From contig NZ_JACHTE010000006.1 of the NCBI RefSeq assembly GCF_014145395.1, positions 235,391 to 299,390 on the forward strand: 64,000 nucleotides of DNA, given 5' to 3'. Both the position numbers and the translations under genes were made by a program. The stretch comes from Marilutibacter penaei. Lineage in GTDB: Bacteria; Pseudomonadota; Gammaproteobacteria; Xanthomonadales; Xanthomonadaceae. This document shows positions 53,197-62,626 of this stretch, piece by piece. The notes under the pieces are model-generated. The model saw only the letters and a list, made by a program, of their open reading frames with translations. It made no database searches and was not told where the DNA came from. Position 1 is the first letter of the stretch. Each line of letters begins with the position of its first letter.

Positions 53197-55539
53197 ATGG
53201 TGGACTTGAAGATGGAACGGCCGCAGCTGTCGGCTGAACACGGGCGACTGCTGAGGCGGGTGCTGGCGATCCTGTGCGTGCTGCTGGCCGCATGGTTCGC
53301 ATGGAGCGGCTGGCAGCAGCACCGGGACGAAAGCCGGCGCCAGGGCATCCAGAGCGCCCGGGACGCGTCCGCCGAAGCCATTGGCGCGGCCCTGAAGGCC
53401 GAATTCACACGCATGCAGGCCCAACTGGACAAGGCCGACGTGCGGCAGGCCGTCGCGGCAGGCGACTTCGCCAACGCCGGCATCCGTCTTGCCGAGGGCT
53501 GGGACGGGGCCGATGCCGCGCGGGTGTTCGGTCCGGACCTCGACAGCGCTTACACGGTGCTGACCGCGGAGGGGGCCCAGGCCGGCGGATACGGCCGGCT
53601 GGCGGCACTGGAGGCGGCGATCGCCCAGAACGCGCCGGTGGCGTGGATCGTCGGCGATGCCGGCAAGCCGGGCGTCGAGGTCGCAGCGCCCCTGCACGCC
53701 GACGATGACCTGGTCGCCGTGGCGGCGGTGCGGATGCCGCTGACGCGCGTGACCGCCCCCATCGAGCAGGCGCCGTTGCCCGCAGGCACCTACCTCGCCC
53801 TGCGCCAGGGCTCGCACAGCGTGCTCGAGCGCGGGGATGACACCCTGAAGGGCGGCGCCGAATCGCTGGCCCGCAAGATCGCCGGCAGCGAGTGGCGGAT
53901 CGCGGCGGCGGTCCCCGACGTCGCAGGCGGGCCGTTCGGGCTCGGCGCAGTGGGGTGTTGGGGCGCGGCCCTGGCCTTCCTCCTGCTTGGGGCCTTCGCC
54001 AGCGTCGCCCACAAGTTCCAGCTTCGGCGCAAGCCGGCCGAGGCCGCGGAGGAGGTGTCCGAGCAGACCCTCGCCGAATCGCTCCAGGCGGCGCCCGTCG
54101 CCGAGCCGCCGCCGGTCCCGGCAGCGGGTGTCGAACCCGCGGCGCCCGCTGCAGGCAAGGTCATGATCGACGCCGGCATCTTCCGCGCGTACGACATCCG
54201 TGGCGTCGTGGGCCAGTCGCTCGACGCGGGCATCGCCGAACTGATCGGCCATGCCGTGGGTTCGGTCATGCAGGAGCAGGGCCTGGACGACATCGTCATC
54301 GGCCGCGATGGCCGCCTGTCCGGCCCCGAGCTGACCGAGGGGCTGGTCCGGGGGCTGCGCACGGCCGGACGCAATGTCATCGACATCGGCCTCGCGCCGA
54401 CGCCGCTGACGTACTTCGGTGCCTACCACCTGCGCGCAGGGTCCTGCATCTCGGTCACCGGCAGCCACAATCCTCCGGATTACAACGGCTTCAAGATCGT
54501 GGTCGGCGGGGAGACCCTCTCCGGCGACGCCATCACCGACCTCTACGCACGCATCGCCGAGGACCGCCTCCATACGTCGGACGTGCAGGGTCGGCTCGAG
54601 CAGCGCGACATCAACGACGACTACATCGAGCGGGTGTCCTCCGACGTGCAGATCGAACGGCCGCTCAAGGTGGTGGTCGATGCCGGCAACGGTGTCGCGG
54701 GCGAACTTGGCCCGCGCGTGCTGGAGGCGATCGGCGCGGAAGTCACCCCGCTGTACTGCGAAATCGACGGCACGTTCCCGAACCACCATCCGGACCCGAG
54801 CGAGCCGCACAACCTCGCCGACCTGATCCAGATGGTGGACCGTCTGGACGCCGATCTCGGCATCGCGTTCGATGGCGATGGCGACCGGCTTGGCGTGGTC
54901 ACCCGTACCGGCGAGAACATCTTCCCCGACCGCCTGCTGATGCTGTTCGCCGCCGACGTGCTGGAACGGAATCCCGGTGCCGTCATCATCTTCGACGTGA
55001 AGTGCACCGGACGCCTTCCGGGCTACATCCTGCGCCATGGCGGCAGCCCGCTGATGTGGAAGACCGGGCATTCGCTGATCAAGGGCAAGATGCGCGAGAC
55101 CGATGCGGAGCTGGCCGGCGAGATGAGCGGCCACTTCTTCTTCAAGGAGCGCTGGTACGGCTTCGACGACGGCATTTATGCGGCTGCGCGCCTGCTGGAA
55201 ATCCTCGCCATGCACCCCGAAGGCCCGGGCGAGGCGTTGGCCGCACTCCCCGACGGCATGTCGACGCCCGAAATCAAGGTCGACGCGCCCGAGGGCAATC
55301 CGCATGCGTTCGTCGACGCATTCCGCGAGAAGGCAAGCTTCGAAGGCGCGCGGCTGTCGACGATCGACGGCCTGCGCGTGGATTGGCCGGATGGCTGGGG
55401 TCTGGTGCGTGCATCCAACACCACGCCGGTGCTGGTGCTGCGCTTCGATGCCGACAGCCAGGACGCGCTCAAGCGCATCCAGTCGGAATTCCGCACCCAG
55501 CTGCTCGCCGTTCGCCCGGACCTGAAGCTGCCGTTCTGA
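53197..55539 (+). CDS. algC: Phosphomannomutase/phosphoglucomutase with membrane-anchored N-terminal extension (AlgC/XanA type)
   Basis: 780 aa from MVDLKMERPQ, 13 nt after dut. Residues about 22-38 and 245-270 are transmembrane helices enclosing a predicted periplasmic domain of about 200 residues. A proline/alanine linker follows, then from about 325 the alpha-D-phosphohexomutase: active serine in TGSHNPPDYNGFK, metal loop FDGDGDRLG, sugar loop GEMSGHFFF and phosphate loop ASNTTPVLVLRF. The enzyme interconverts mannose and glucose 6- and 1-phosphates for exopolysaccharide and lipopolysaccharide. Typical AlgC is about 460 aa; extended forms are known in this order of bacteria. The N-terminal part looks like a sensor-type domain and could tie the enzyme to the membrane. 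Confidence 0.92.
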   Translation: MVDLKMERPQLSAEHGRLLRRVLAILCVLLAAWFAWSGWQQHRDESRRQGIQSARDASAEAIGAALKAEFTRMQAQLDKADVRQAVAAGDFANAGIRLAEGWDGADAARVFGPDLDSAYTVLTAEGAQAGGYGRLAALEAAIAQNAPVAWIVGDAGKPGVEVAAPLHADDDLVAVAAVRMPLTRVTAPIEQAPLPAGTYLALRQGSHSVLERGDDTLKGGAESLARKIAGSEWRIAAAVPDVAGGPFGLGAVGCWGAALAFLLLGAFASVAHKFQLRRKPAEAAEEVSEQTLAESLQAAPVAEPPPVPAAGVEPAAPAAGKVMIDAGIFRAYDIRGVVGQSLDAGIAELIGHAVGSVMQEQGLDDIVIGRDGRLSGPELTEGLVRGLRTAGRNVIDIGLAPTPLTYFGAYHLRAGSCISVTGSHNPPDYNGFKIVVGGETLSGDAITDLYARIAEDRLHTSDVQGRLEQRDINDDYIERVSSDVQIERPLKVVVDAGNGVAGELGPRVLEAIGAEVTPLYCEIDGTFPNHHPDPSEPHNLADLIQMVDRLDADLGIAFDGDGDRLGVVTRTGENIFPDRLLMLFAADVLERNPGAVIIFDVKCTGRLPGYILRHGGSPLMWKTGHSLIKGKMRETDAELAGEMSGHFFFKERWYGFDDGIYAAARLLEILAMHPEGPGEALAALPDGMSTPEIKVDAPEGNPHAFVDAFREKASFEGARLSTIDGLRVDWPDGWGLVRASNTTPVLVLRFDADSQDALKRIQSEFRTQLLAVRPDLKLPF

Positions 55540-55569
55540 GGGCTGCCCGCCTACAGGGGCAAACAGCAG

Positions 55570-55600
55570 AAACCCCCGGTCGCCTTCGCGCCGGGGGTTT
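55570..55600. terminator. Strong hairpin terminator between algC and the converging gene
   Basis: Perfect 10-bp stem AAACCCCCGG / CCGGGGGTTT with an 11-nt loop, followed by CGTTTCGT. It starts 31 nt after algC. The A-run on one side and T-run on the other let it act in both directions between convergent genes. Confidence 0.85.
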
Positions 55601-55636
55601 CGTTTCGTGCGGCCGTCGCGTGTGCGCCGGCGGGCC

Positions 55637-56287
55637 TCAACCGCGGCTGCTGTCGCCGTCGGGATTCTTCAGCTCGCGATAGCGCTCCAGGGCGGCCTGG
55701 AACTCCCCTTCGACCTCCTCCCGCTCGCGCTCCTGCTGGCCGAGCAGGTCCTGCTGGCGGAGCAATTCGAGGTGCTGGCCGCGGATGTTGTCCGCAAGCG
55801 CCTTGCCGACATTCTGCCCGCCCAGTTCACGTTCGCCGGCCTGCCGCAGCAGTTGCACCAGGCTGCGCCGCAACCCCTCGATGCCCATCTGGGAGCCCTT
55901 GAGGGTCTCGTCCAGCAGCTCGATGCGGTTCTGGTAAGCGCGCCGCAGCTCGGTCTCTGTGGTGTAGGACTCCGCCATCGCCATTTCACGGCGTACCCGG
56001 GCCGCTTCCTCTGCCTTGGCCAGCGCGTCCGCGCGGGCGGCCCGTTCAGCCTCCGCGCGCTCCTCGTTGCTGAGCGCGCGTCCCACCCGCGCAGTGGTCA
56101 TGCCACTGTTGACGCTGATCTCGGTGCGGGCGCTGTCCACCGCGGCGGCGGGCAGCGCATCGCCACAGACCTTGCGTCCGCCCTCTTCCCAGCAGTACAG
56201 CTTCTTGCTCGCGTTCTGCGCCGACGCGATGGCGGGCCCGAGGGCGACCAGCATCCCGACGGCGAGCAGCGTGCGGCTCATGTGCAT
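55637..56287 (-). CDS. Exported coiled-coil protein with DUF4124-like N-terminus, unknown
   Basis: 216 aa from the ATG with GGGGAG 8 nt upstream (MHMSRTLLAVGMLVA). Signal peptide, with cleavage probably after IASAQ. The first mature segment (KKLYCWEEGGRKVCGDALP) has a cysteine pair and resembles DUF4124-type domains. Residues about 80-210 are charged coiled coil. I cannot assign a function. It is read with pyrE upstream. Confidence 0.7.
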   Translation of the reverse strand: MHMSRTLLAVGMLVALGPAIASAQNASKKLYCWEEGGRKVCGDALPAAAVDSARTEISVNSGMTTARVGRALSNEERAEAERAARADALAKAEEAARVRREMAMAESYTTETELRRAYQNRIELLDETLKGSQMGIEGLRRSLVQLLRQAGERELGGQNVGKALADNIRGQHLELLRQQDLLGQQEREREEVEGEFQAALERYRELKNPDGDSSRG

Positions 56288-56380
56288 GACGTTCTCCCCA
56301 ACTTCATCCGTGGCGCATTCCCCTGACAATGGGAACGCAAGAGTCGGGCCAATCCCGTCATGACGCTGCAACAGCGCGGA

Positions 56381-57040
56381 TTATCCGGGCGTGACGCTTC
56401 CGTAAGCATCACGGTAGGCCAGCAGGCGCGGCCGTTCGGCGTCCAGCGCCGGGTCCGTCGCGGTGAGGGCCAGCAGGTCGTCCAGCGTCGCCACCCGGAC
56501 CACCGGCAGCGAGTGCTCTTCTGCGACAGTTTCTGACGCTGAGCGTCGGGAGGTCGCCGGGTCCACGGCCTCCTGTCGGTCCAGGGCGATGACGATGCCG
56601 GCCGGGATGCCGCCGGCGTCGCGGATGAGGCCCAGTGCCTCGCGGATCGCCGTTCCCGCGGTGATCACGTCGTCGACGATCAGCACTTTCCGGCCCTGCA
56701 GCGGCGCACCGATGAGCGTGCCGCCCTCGCCGTGGGACTTCGCCTCCTTGCGGTTGAAGGCCACGGGAAGGTCGCGGCCACGGCGGGCGAACTCGCAGCC
56801 CAGGGCGGTGGCCAGCGGGATGCCCTTGTAGGCCGGTCCGAACAGCAGGTCGAACCCGATCCCGGCCGCCTCGACCGCATCGGCATAGCAGCCCGCGAGC
56901 TCGGCGATCGACGCACCCGTGTTGAACAGGCCCGCATTGAAGAAGTAGGGACTGGTCCGGCCGGACTTCAGGGTGAAATCGCCGAAGCGCAGCGCCTCGG
57001 CGCGCAGGGCCAGTTTCAGGAAACGGGTCTTGTGGGACAC
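56381..57040 (-). CDS. pyrE: Orotate phosphoribosyltransferase
   Basis: 219 aa if started at the GTG giving (M)SHKTRFLKLALRAE, the length I recall for Xanthomonas PyrE; a TTG four codons upstream is the alternative. The PRPP-binding motif VLIVDDVITAGTA and the flexible loop RKEAKSHGEGG are intact. It makes orotidine 5'-phosphate in pyrimidine synthesis. Divergent from exoIII, the same arrangement as pyrE-crc in pseudomonads. Confidence 0.95.
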   Translation of the reverse strand: MSHKTRFLKLALRAEALRFGDFTLKSGRTSPYFFNAGLFNTGASIAELAGCYADAVEAAGIGFDLLFGPAYKGIPLATALGCEFARRGRDLPVAFNRKEAKSHGEGGTLIGAPLQGRKVLIVDDVITAGTAIREALGLIRDAGGIPAGIVIALDRQEAVDPATSRRSASETVAEEHSLPVVRVATLDDLLALTATDPALDAERPRLLAYRDAYGSVTPG

Positions 57041-57154
57041 GGTCGCGCGCAACCTTGGAATCGGGGGCGCAAGGATACCGCCATCGCGCCGGTGGGGTCG
57101 GGGCCCGGGGATGAGCTAGGCTTGCCCCATCGTGTCCTTCGTCCGTGCCTGCCC

Positions 57155-57970
57155 GTGAAAATCATCAGCTTCAACGCCAACGGCATCCGCTCCGCCGCCA
57201 ACAAGGGCTTCTTCGACTGGTTCCATGCCCAGGACGCCGACGTCCTCTGCATCCAGGAAACCAAGGCGCAGGAAGACCAGCTGACCGATCCCTGTTTTCG
57301 CCCCGAGGGCCACCACTGCTTCTATCGCGACGCCATCACGAGGAAGGGCTACAGCGGCGTGGCCATCTACGGGCGTGAAGCGCCGGACGAGGTGCGGACC
57401 TCGCTCGGTTGGGCACCCTTCGACGACGAAGGGCGCTACATCGAAGCGCGTTACGGCAACCTGAGTGTCGTGTCGTTCTACATCCCGTCCGGCTCGTCGG
57501 GAGACGTACGCCAGGGCTTCAAGTTCGAGGTCATGGACTGGCTCAAGCCGATTCTCGACGGCTGGCTGGCCAGTGGCCGTGACTATGTCCTCTGTGGCGA
57601 CTGGAACATCGTCCGCAGCGCCCTCGACATCAAGAACTGGAAATCCAACCAGAAGAACTCCGGTTGCCTGCCACCCGAGCGGGCCTGGCTCAGCGCCCAG
57701 ATTGGCGCGGATGGCGGCAGCGACGGCACCCCGGGCCGCGAAGGCGGCTGGGTCGACGCCTATCGCGCGCTGCGTCCCGAGGGCCAGGACTACACCTGGT
57801 GGAGCAACCGCGGCGCCGCTCGCGCCAAGGATGTCGGCTGGCGGATCGACTACCAGTTGGTGACCCCGGCGCTGGCGAAGCGGCTCGAGGCCTGTTCGAT
57901 CGCACGTGAGCCGCGGTTCTCAGACCACGCGCCGTTCTCGGTCCAGTACGCGGGCGGGCTGCGCGGGTGA
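57155..57970 (+). CDS. Exodeoxyribonuclease III (AP endonuclease)
   Basis: 271 aa from the GTG giving (M)KIISFNANGIRSA. EEP-family nuclease for abasic-site repair. Catalytic residues remain: Asn7, Glu35 in CIQETKAQ, Tyr109, Asp149/Asn151 in CGDWN, and Asp257/His258 in FSDHAPF. In Pseudomonas the same locus next to pyrE encodes Crc, which has lost several of these residues. Here the nuclease set is complete, so it should be an active enzyme rather than an RNA-binding regulator. Overlaps ampG by 4 nt. Confidence 0.93.
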   Translation: MKIISFNANGIRSAANKGFFDWFHAQDADVLCIQETKAQEDQLTDPCFRPEGHHCFYRDAITRKGYSGVAIYGREAPDEVRTSLGWAPFDDEGRYIEARYGNLSVVSFYIPSGSSGDVRQGFKFEVMDWLKPILDGWLASGRDYVLCGDWNIVRSALDIKNWKSNQKNSGCLPPERAWLSAQIGADGGSDGTPGREGGWVDAYRALRPEGQDYTWWSNRGAARAKDVGWRIDYQLVTPALAKRLEACSIAREPRFSDHAPFSVQYAGGLRG

Positions 57971-59370
57971 GCTCGCCGGTCGACGCTGCCGCCAAGCCGG
58001 CGCGCCCCGGGTGGCGCGACGTCCTCGCGCGCCTGCGCGAGCCGAAGGTACTGGTGATGCTGTTGCTCGGCTTCAGCTCCGGCATCCCGATCTACCTGGT
58101 CGGCAATACCCTGGGCTTCTGGATGCGCGAGAACGCGATCGAGCTGTCGACGATCGGCTTCCTGTCCTGGGTCGGGCTCGCGTACTCGCTGAAGTTCCTG
58201 TGGGCGCCTCTGGTCGACAAGCTCGACGCGCCGCTGCTGGGGCGTTGGCTGGGTCGCCGGCGTGGCTGGATGTTCCTGTCGCAGGTGGTGATCGCCGCGG
58301 CGCTGGTCGGCATGGCCCTGGTCGAACCGCAGGAGGGCAGGCTGCTGCTGTTCGGTGCCGAGATCGACCAGTTGCTGGTGTTCGGCGCGATGGCCCTGGT
58401 GGTCGCGTTCGCCTCGGCCACCCAGGACATCGTCATCGACGCCTGGCGCATCGAGAGCGCGGACAGCAACGAACAGCAGGGCCTGCTGACCTCGGCGTCG
58501 ACGCTCGGCTACCGCGGCGCCCTGCTGGTCACCGATGCGCTGATCCTGATCCTGGCCGCGCAGGTTGGCTGGGTCATCTCGTATGAAGTCATGGCGGTGC
58601 TGATGGGCGTGGGCATCGCCGCCACCCTGTTCGCCCGCGAGCCGGCGAGCAGCGCCAGCGCCGCCGCGGTCGCGCATCCGGCGCTGTTCACGCCGCGCGG
58701 CCTGTTCGATGCACTGCTGGGTCCGTTCATCGCTTTCTTCCGCGACCATGGCAAGTGGGCCCTGCTGATGCTGCTCGCGATCAGCCTGTACCGGCTGCCC
58801 GACTTCCTGCTCGGGCCGATGGCCAACCCGTTCTATGCCGACCTGGGCATCGGCAAGGAAACGGTGGGCGCGGTGCGTGGGTCGGTGGGCCTCGTGGCGA
58901 CCATCCTGGGGATCGCGGCCGCCGGGCTCAGCGCGGTGCGCTTCGGCTTCGTCCCGACCCTGATCGCCGGTGCGGTGCTGGGGCCCGGGTCCAACCTGGC
59001 GTTCTCCTACCTGGCCCTGCACGGTGCCGATGCCGGCGTGTTCACCGCGGCCATGGTCATCGACAATTTCTGCAGCGGTTACGCGGGCGTGGCGCTGATT
59101 GGCTACATGTCCAGCCTCACCAACGTGGGGTACACGGCCACTCAGTACGCGCTGTTGAGCTCGTTCTATGCACTGCCCGGCAAGGTCCTCAAGGGCCTTT
59201 CCGGCGTCGCGGTCGAACACCTCGAGGCAGGGCGCACGCTGCTTGAGGCCTATTCGCTGTTCTTTGCCGGCACCGCCCTGGTTGGCCTACCCGCGGTCCT
59301 GTTGTGCATACTACTGGCCGTCCGCAGGCCGCGGACGCCCGTGGGGGGCGGGTCGACAGCAACCGACTGA
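57967..59370 (+). CDS. ampG: AmpG-type muropeptide permease (MFS)
   Basis: 467 aa from the GTG overlapping the previous stop. Twelve or more hydrophobic helices with the AmpG hallmarks: LLLGFSSGIPIYLVGNTLGF, WMRENAIELSTIGFLSW, FLWAPLVDKLD, and ATQDIVIDAWRIE. It imports anhydromuropeptides for cell-wall recycling. anmK, which phosphorylates anhydro-MurNAc from the same pathway, is 0.4 kb downstream on the other strand. Confidence 0.9.
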   Translation: MSSPVDAAAKPARPGWRDVLARLREPKVLVMLLLGFSSGIPIYLVGNTLGFWMRENAIELSTIGFLSWVGLAYSLKFLWAPLVDKLDAPLLGRWLGRRRGWMFLSQVVIAAALVGMALVEPQEGRLLLFGAEIDQLLVFGAMALVVAFASATQDIVIDAWRIESADSNEQQGLLTSASTLGYRGALLVTDALILILAAQVGWVISYEVMAVLMGVGIAATLFAREPASSASAAAVAHPALFTPRGLFDALLGPFIAFFRDHGKWALLMLLAISLYRLPDFLLGPMANPFYADLGIGKETVGAVRGSVGLVATILGIAAAGLSAVRFGFVPTLIAGAVLGPGSNLAFSYLALHGADAGVFTAAMVIDNFCSGYAGVALIGYMSSLTNVGYTATQYALLSSFYALPGKVLKGLSGVAVEHLEAGRTLLEAYSLFFAGTALVGLPAVLLCILLAVRRPRTPVGGGSTATD

Positions 59371-59384
59371 CTGCCAGGCGCCGC

Positions 59385-59747
59385 ATGCCGCCGACGACCA
59401 TGAGTGAAATCATCCTCCGTGACATCGATGCCGTACTGCTGGGGCGTGTCAACCGTGTCGCCGAAGCCCACGGGTGGAGCCTGCAGGCGGCATTGCTGAA
59501 CATCCTCGAGCAGGGCCTGTTCGTCTGCGAGGGCGAGTTGTCGCGGAGTTTCGACGAATCCGATTCGCGCGCGCTGCAGGACGCCATTGCAGCCATGGAG
59601 TCCGTCCCCAGCGACCAGGGCTTCGCGCGCATCGGGCGTGCCGGTGACGGCGATGCAGCGCCGGTGGCGCCCCCGGACCAGTCGATACGCCAGGACCTGT
59701 TTCCCAACACCGCACCGCTGCCCTCGAAGGACGAAGGCGACGCCTGA
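59385..59747 (+). CDS. Ribbon-helix-helix (FitA-like) protein without a toxin partner
   Basis: 120 aa from MPPTTMSEIILRDID, with a weak AGG 7 nt upstream; a start at the second methionine is possible. Residues 6-48 (SEIILRDIDAVLLGRVNRVA, then AEAHGWSLQAALLNILEQGL) follow the FitA/Arc pattern of one strand and two helices. The C-terminal 70 residues are acidic and proline-rich with no known fold. No PIN or other toxin gene is adjacent. It lies 14 nt after ampG, so it may be an orphan regulator in that operon. Confidence 0.65.
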   Translation: MPPTTMSEIILRDIDAVLLGRVNRVAEAHGWSLQAALLNILEQGLFVCEGELSRSFDESDSRALQDAIAAMESVPSDQGFARIGRAGDGDAAPVAPPDQSIRQDLFPNTAPLPSKDEGDA

Positions 59748-59777
59748 GCGCACGGCGCCGCTCCCTGGGGAGGAAGC

Positions 59778-60923
59778 CTACGCGGGGTGCACGACGCCCA
59801 GCACGCGTGGCCCGCGCGCACCGCTGACGCTCGGCAGGTTGCCTGGCAGGCCTGCCAGCGCCTGGCGCGCCAGCCACGCAAAGCCCATGGCTTCGATCAG
59901 GTCGGGATCCATCCCGTGTACGGCCGTGCTGGCGACGACCGCGCCCGGGATGCGCGCGCCCAGCCGCGCCAGCAGCAGTGGATTGCGCACGCCCCCGCCA
60001 CAGGCCAGCACGCGCCGGGTGCCGGGCAGGGTCGCCATGAGGGCATCCGCCACCGTGCATGCCGTCAACTCCAGCAGGGTCGCCTGGACGTCTTCGGGGC
60101 GCTCGTTGCCGCGCAGGCGCGGTGTCAGCCAGTCCAGGTGGAACTGCTCGCGTCCGGTGCTCTTGGGCGGGGGCGCCGCGAACCAGGGTTCATCGAGCAG
60201 TCGCGCGAGCAGGTCCGGATCAACGTGTCCCGAGGCAGCGAACGCGCCCTCGGCGTCGTAGGCATGGCCGGTGTGGCGCACGCACCACGCGTCCATCAGA
60301 CAGTTTGCGGGCCCGGTGTCGAAGCCGCGCACCGGCGCCTCGGCGTCGCCGGGCAGCAGGGTCAGGTTGGCGATGCCGCCCAGGTTCAGCACCGCGCGGT
60401 CCTCGTCGGCCGTGCGCAGCAGCGCCTCGTGCAGCGCGGGCAGCAGGGGCGCACCGTGCCCTCCGGCAGCCACGTCGCGACGGCGGAAGTCGGCGACCGT
60501 GGGAATGCCCGTGCGCTCCGCGATCACGTGCGCATCGCCGATCTGCCACGTGAAGGGATGGCACCCGTCCTGCAGCGCGCCTGCGGGGCGGTGCCGTACC
60601 GTCTGCCCATGCGATCCGATCGCAACGATGTCGCCCGGCGCGACCCCCGCCTCCGCCAGCAGCATGCGGGCGGCCTCGGCGAAATGTTCGCCTACCTGGA
60701 CGTCCAAGGTGGCGATCTCGTCCAGGGAGCGCGCTGCCCCGCCCTGACCGAGTTCAACCAGCCGCTCCCGCAGCACGCCAGGCCAGGGCCGCGTATGCCC
60801 GGCCCTGAGCTCGCAGCCGCCATCTTCATCGAATGCCACGAGCGCCGCGTCGATGCCGTCCACACTGGTGCCGGAAATCAGGCCGATGTAGAGGCCCGGA
60901 CGAGGGTTCGGCGTCGTGTCCAT
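59778..60923 (-). CDS. anmK: Anhydro-N-acetylmuramic acid kinase
   Basis: 381 aa. It hydrolyses the 1,6-anhydro ring and phosphorylates MurNAc in peptidoglycan recycling. Family marks: N-terminal [44 protein letters not shown] with the catalytic aspartate, [22 protein letters not shown] and [10 protein letters not shown]. Complete. Follows the M23 peptidase gene with a terminator in between. Confidence 0.95.
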   Translation of the reverse strand: MDTTPNPRPGLYIGLISGTSVDGIDAALVAFDEDGGCELRAGHTRPWPGVLRERLVELGQGGAARSLDEIATLDVQVGEHFAEAARMLLAEAGVAPGDIVAIGSHGQTVRHRPAGALQDGCHPFTWQIGDAHVIAERTGIPTVADFRRRDVAAGGHGAPLLPALHEALLRTADEDRAVLNLGGIANLTLLPGDAEAPVRGFDTGPANCLMDAWCVRHTGHAYDAEGAFAASGHVDPDLLARLLDEPWFAAPPPKSTGREQFHLDWLTPRLRGNERPEDVQATLLELTACTVADALMATLPGTRRVLACGGGVRNPLLLARLGARIPGAVVASTAVHGMDPDLIEAMGFAWLARQALAGLPGNLPSVSGARGPRVLGVVHPA

Positions 60924-60948
60924 GCACCAGCCTGCTGGGAAAAAGGAA

Positions 60949-60976
60949 AGGCCCCAGAGCCTAAGCCCCGGGGCCT
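60949..60976 (-). terminator. Intrinsic terminator of the M23 peptidase gene (minus strand)
   Basis: On the minus strand AGGCCCC pairs with GGGGCCT around a 14-nt loop and is followed by TTCCTTTTTCCC. It begins 25 nt beyond the M23 stop, and anmK starts just after it, so anmK may depend on read-through or its own promoter. Confidence 0.65.
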
Positions 60977-61000
60977 GTCACGGCCAGCGCCGCTGGCGCG

Positions 61001-62443
61001 TCAGCCCTGGGGCTCCGTCCCTGGCGCTTCCGTCGTCGCGACCCGGCGGTCCGATCCAGGGTTCGCGGCCGCGTAGTGGATCTTCTCCACCTGCTCGATG
61101 CGCGCCAGCGCCGGTGCGGCCTGTGCCTGGAACCGCGCCAGCATTTCACCCTTCAGCGGCTCCGGCGGCGGCATGGTGACCGAGAGTGGGTTGCGATGCA
61201 CGCCATTGACCCGGAACTCATAGTGCAGGTGGGGCCCCGTCGACAGCCCCGACGTGCCCACATACCCGATCACCGAGCCCTGCGGCACGCGGTCGCCCGC
61301 CTTGTACTTGCCGAAGCGCGACATGTGCGCGTACAGGGTGGTGTGGCCGCGTCCGTGGTCGAGGATCACCGCGCGTCCGTACCCGCCGCGCCAGCCCGCG
61401 AAAGACACCCGGGCGTCGCCCGCGGCCATGATCGGCGTACCGGTGCGGGCCGCGTAGTCGACGCCCTTGTGCTGCCGCACGCGACCCAGGACCGGGTGGC
61501 GGCGGGCACCGAAGCCCGAAGTCAGGCGCGCATAGGGGATGGGCATGCGGATGAAGCTCTTCTTCAGCGGCCGGCCGTCGGCGGTGTAGTACTCCGCCTT
61601 GTCGTCGTGTTCGAAGCGGAAGCCGGAGTAGGTCTTGCCCCCGGTCGTGAAGGTCGCCGCGAGGATCGTCCCGCGACCGATGCGCTCACCCTCGCGCCAG
61701 GTCTCGTCCATCACCACGCTGAAGCGGTCGCCGCGCTGGATGTCCGTATTGAAGTCGATGTCGTACTGGAAGATCTGGTCCGTGAGCACCGCGATCTCGG
61801 TCGGCGACAGTCCCGCGCGGCGAGCCGCTGCATACAGGGAACTGTTGATCTCGCCGGTAGCGACCGTGGTGCGGGTCTGGGTGGGCCGCTCGATGACCGT
61901 TTCGTTGATGCGGCCTTCTTCGAAACTCAACTCCACCCGGTGCAGGTCGTCCCGGTCGAAGCGGAAGGTGCGGAGCGTGCCGCCGACCGGCAGGTCGAAC
62001 GCGAGTTCCATGCCGGGCTTGAGCCGTCCGAGCGCCGTCTGCGCACTCGGCTGCTCGAGGATCTGCTGGAGCGTGGTCGCGGGAATGCCCAGGCCCTGGA
62101 ACAGCTCACCCAGGGTCTGCCCCGGCTGGACGCTGACCATGTGCCAGCTGTCGCGCTGCGCCTCTTCCGGTGCACGCTTCGGCAGCGGCGGGAGCGGCAG
62201 CGCCATCGAGTGGTGCGCCGCGGCAGGCGTCGAGGCCGTCACGTCGTGGTTGAAGCCCGGCACGATCGCCGCGACCAGCAGGCCCATCGACGCGAACAGG
62301 CTGGCCGTCGCCCATTGGCGACGCGACCATCGGCCGTTGAATCCGTCGGAGAGATGTCGGGCCAGCACCGGTCGGTGCAGGGCGGCTTCGCGCAGGGCTT
62401 TGAGGCGCTCGCGCCGGCTTTGGCCGGAACCCGGTACAGTCAT
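61001..62443 (-). CDS. M23 family metallopeptidase, membrane-anchored (MepM-like)
   Basis: 480 aa. A cytoplasmic basic N-terminus, one transmembrane helix (about 46-64), and a LysM/OapA-like segment (MVSVQPGQTLGELFQGLGIP) lead to the LytM domain at about 315-410. The zinc ligands lie in HKGVDYAARTGTPI and the HLHYEF motif, with LYAHMSRF between. It should cut peptidoglycan cross-links to allow growth. Gene order anmK-M23-tyrS is the one I expect in Xanthomonadaceae. The start has GGGAGA at 7 nt. Confidence 0.92.
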   Translation of the reverse strand: MTVPGSGQSRRERLKALREAALHRPVLARHLSDGFNGRWSRRQWATASLFASMGLLVAAIVPGFNHDVTASTPAAAHHSMALPLPPLPKRAPEEAQRDSWHMVSVQPGQTLGELFQGLGIPATTLQQILEQPSAQTALGRLKPGMELAFDLPVGGTLRTFRFDRDDLHRVELSFEEGRINETVIERPTQTRTTVATGEINSSLYAAARRAGLSPTEIAVLTDQIFQYDIDFNTDIQRGDRFSVVMDETWREGERIGRGTILAATFTTGGKTYSGFRFEHDDKAEYYTADGRPLKKSFIRMPIPYARLTSGFGARRHPVLGRVRQHKGVDYAARTGTPIMAAGDARVSFAGWRGGYGRAVILDHGRGHTTLYAHMSRFGKYKAGDRVPQGSVIGYVGTSGLSTGPHLHYEFRVNGVHRNPLSVTMPPPEPLKGEMLARFQAQAAPALARIEQVEKIHYAAANPGSDRRVATTEAPGTEPQG

Positions 62444-62487
62444 GAAACGTCTCCCGCACGCGGATGTGAAGAATGCGTGTCGGAGGT

Positions 62488-62516
62488 ACCATAGTCACGC
62501 GAGCAACCCGCGTCAA
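62488..62516 (-). promoter_or_regulatory. Sigma-70 promoter of the M23 peptidase gene
   Basis: On the minus strand TTGACG (62516-62511) and TATGGT (62493-62488) are separated by exactly 17 bp. The predicted start is near 62481, giving a leader of about 38 nt to the ATG. It lies in the AT-richer gap shared with tyrS. Confidence 0.65.
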
Positions 62517-62626
62517 ACCCTTGATGCTGAATGAAATTTCCCGGCGTTCAGGGGTTAACGACTACTTAACTCCCCAACCGTGCCGGCCATCGCATTCAGG
62601 TGCGTCCGGCGTCGCAGAGAAATGCC

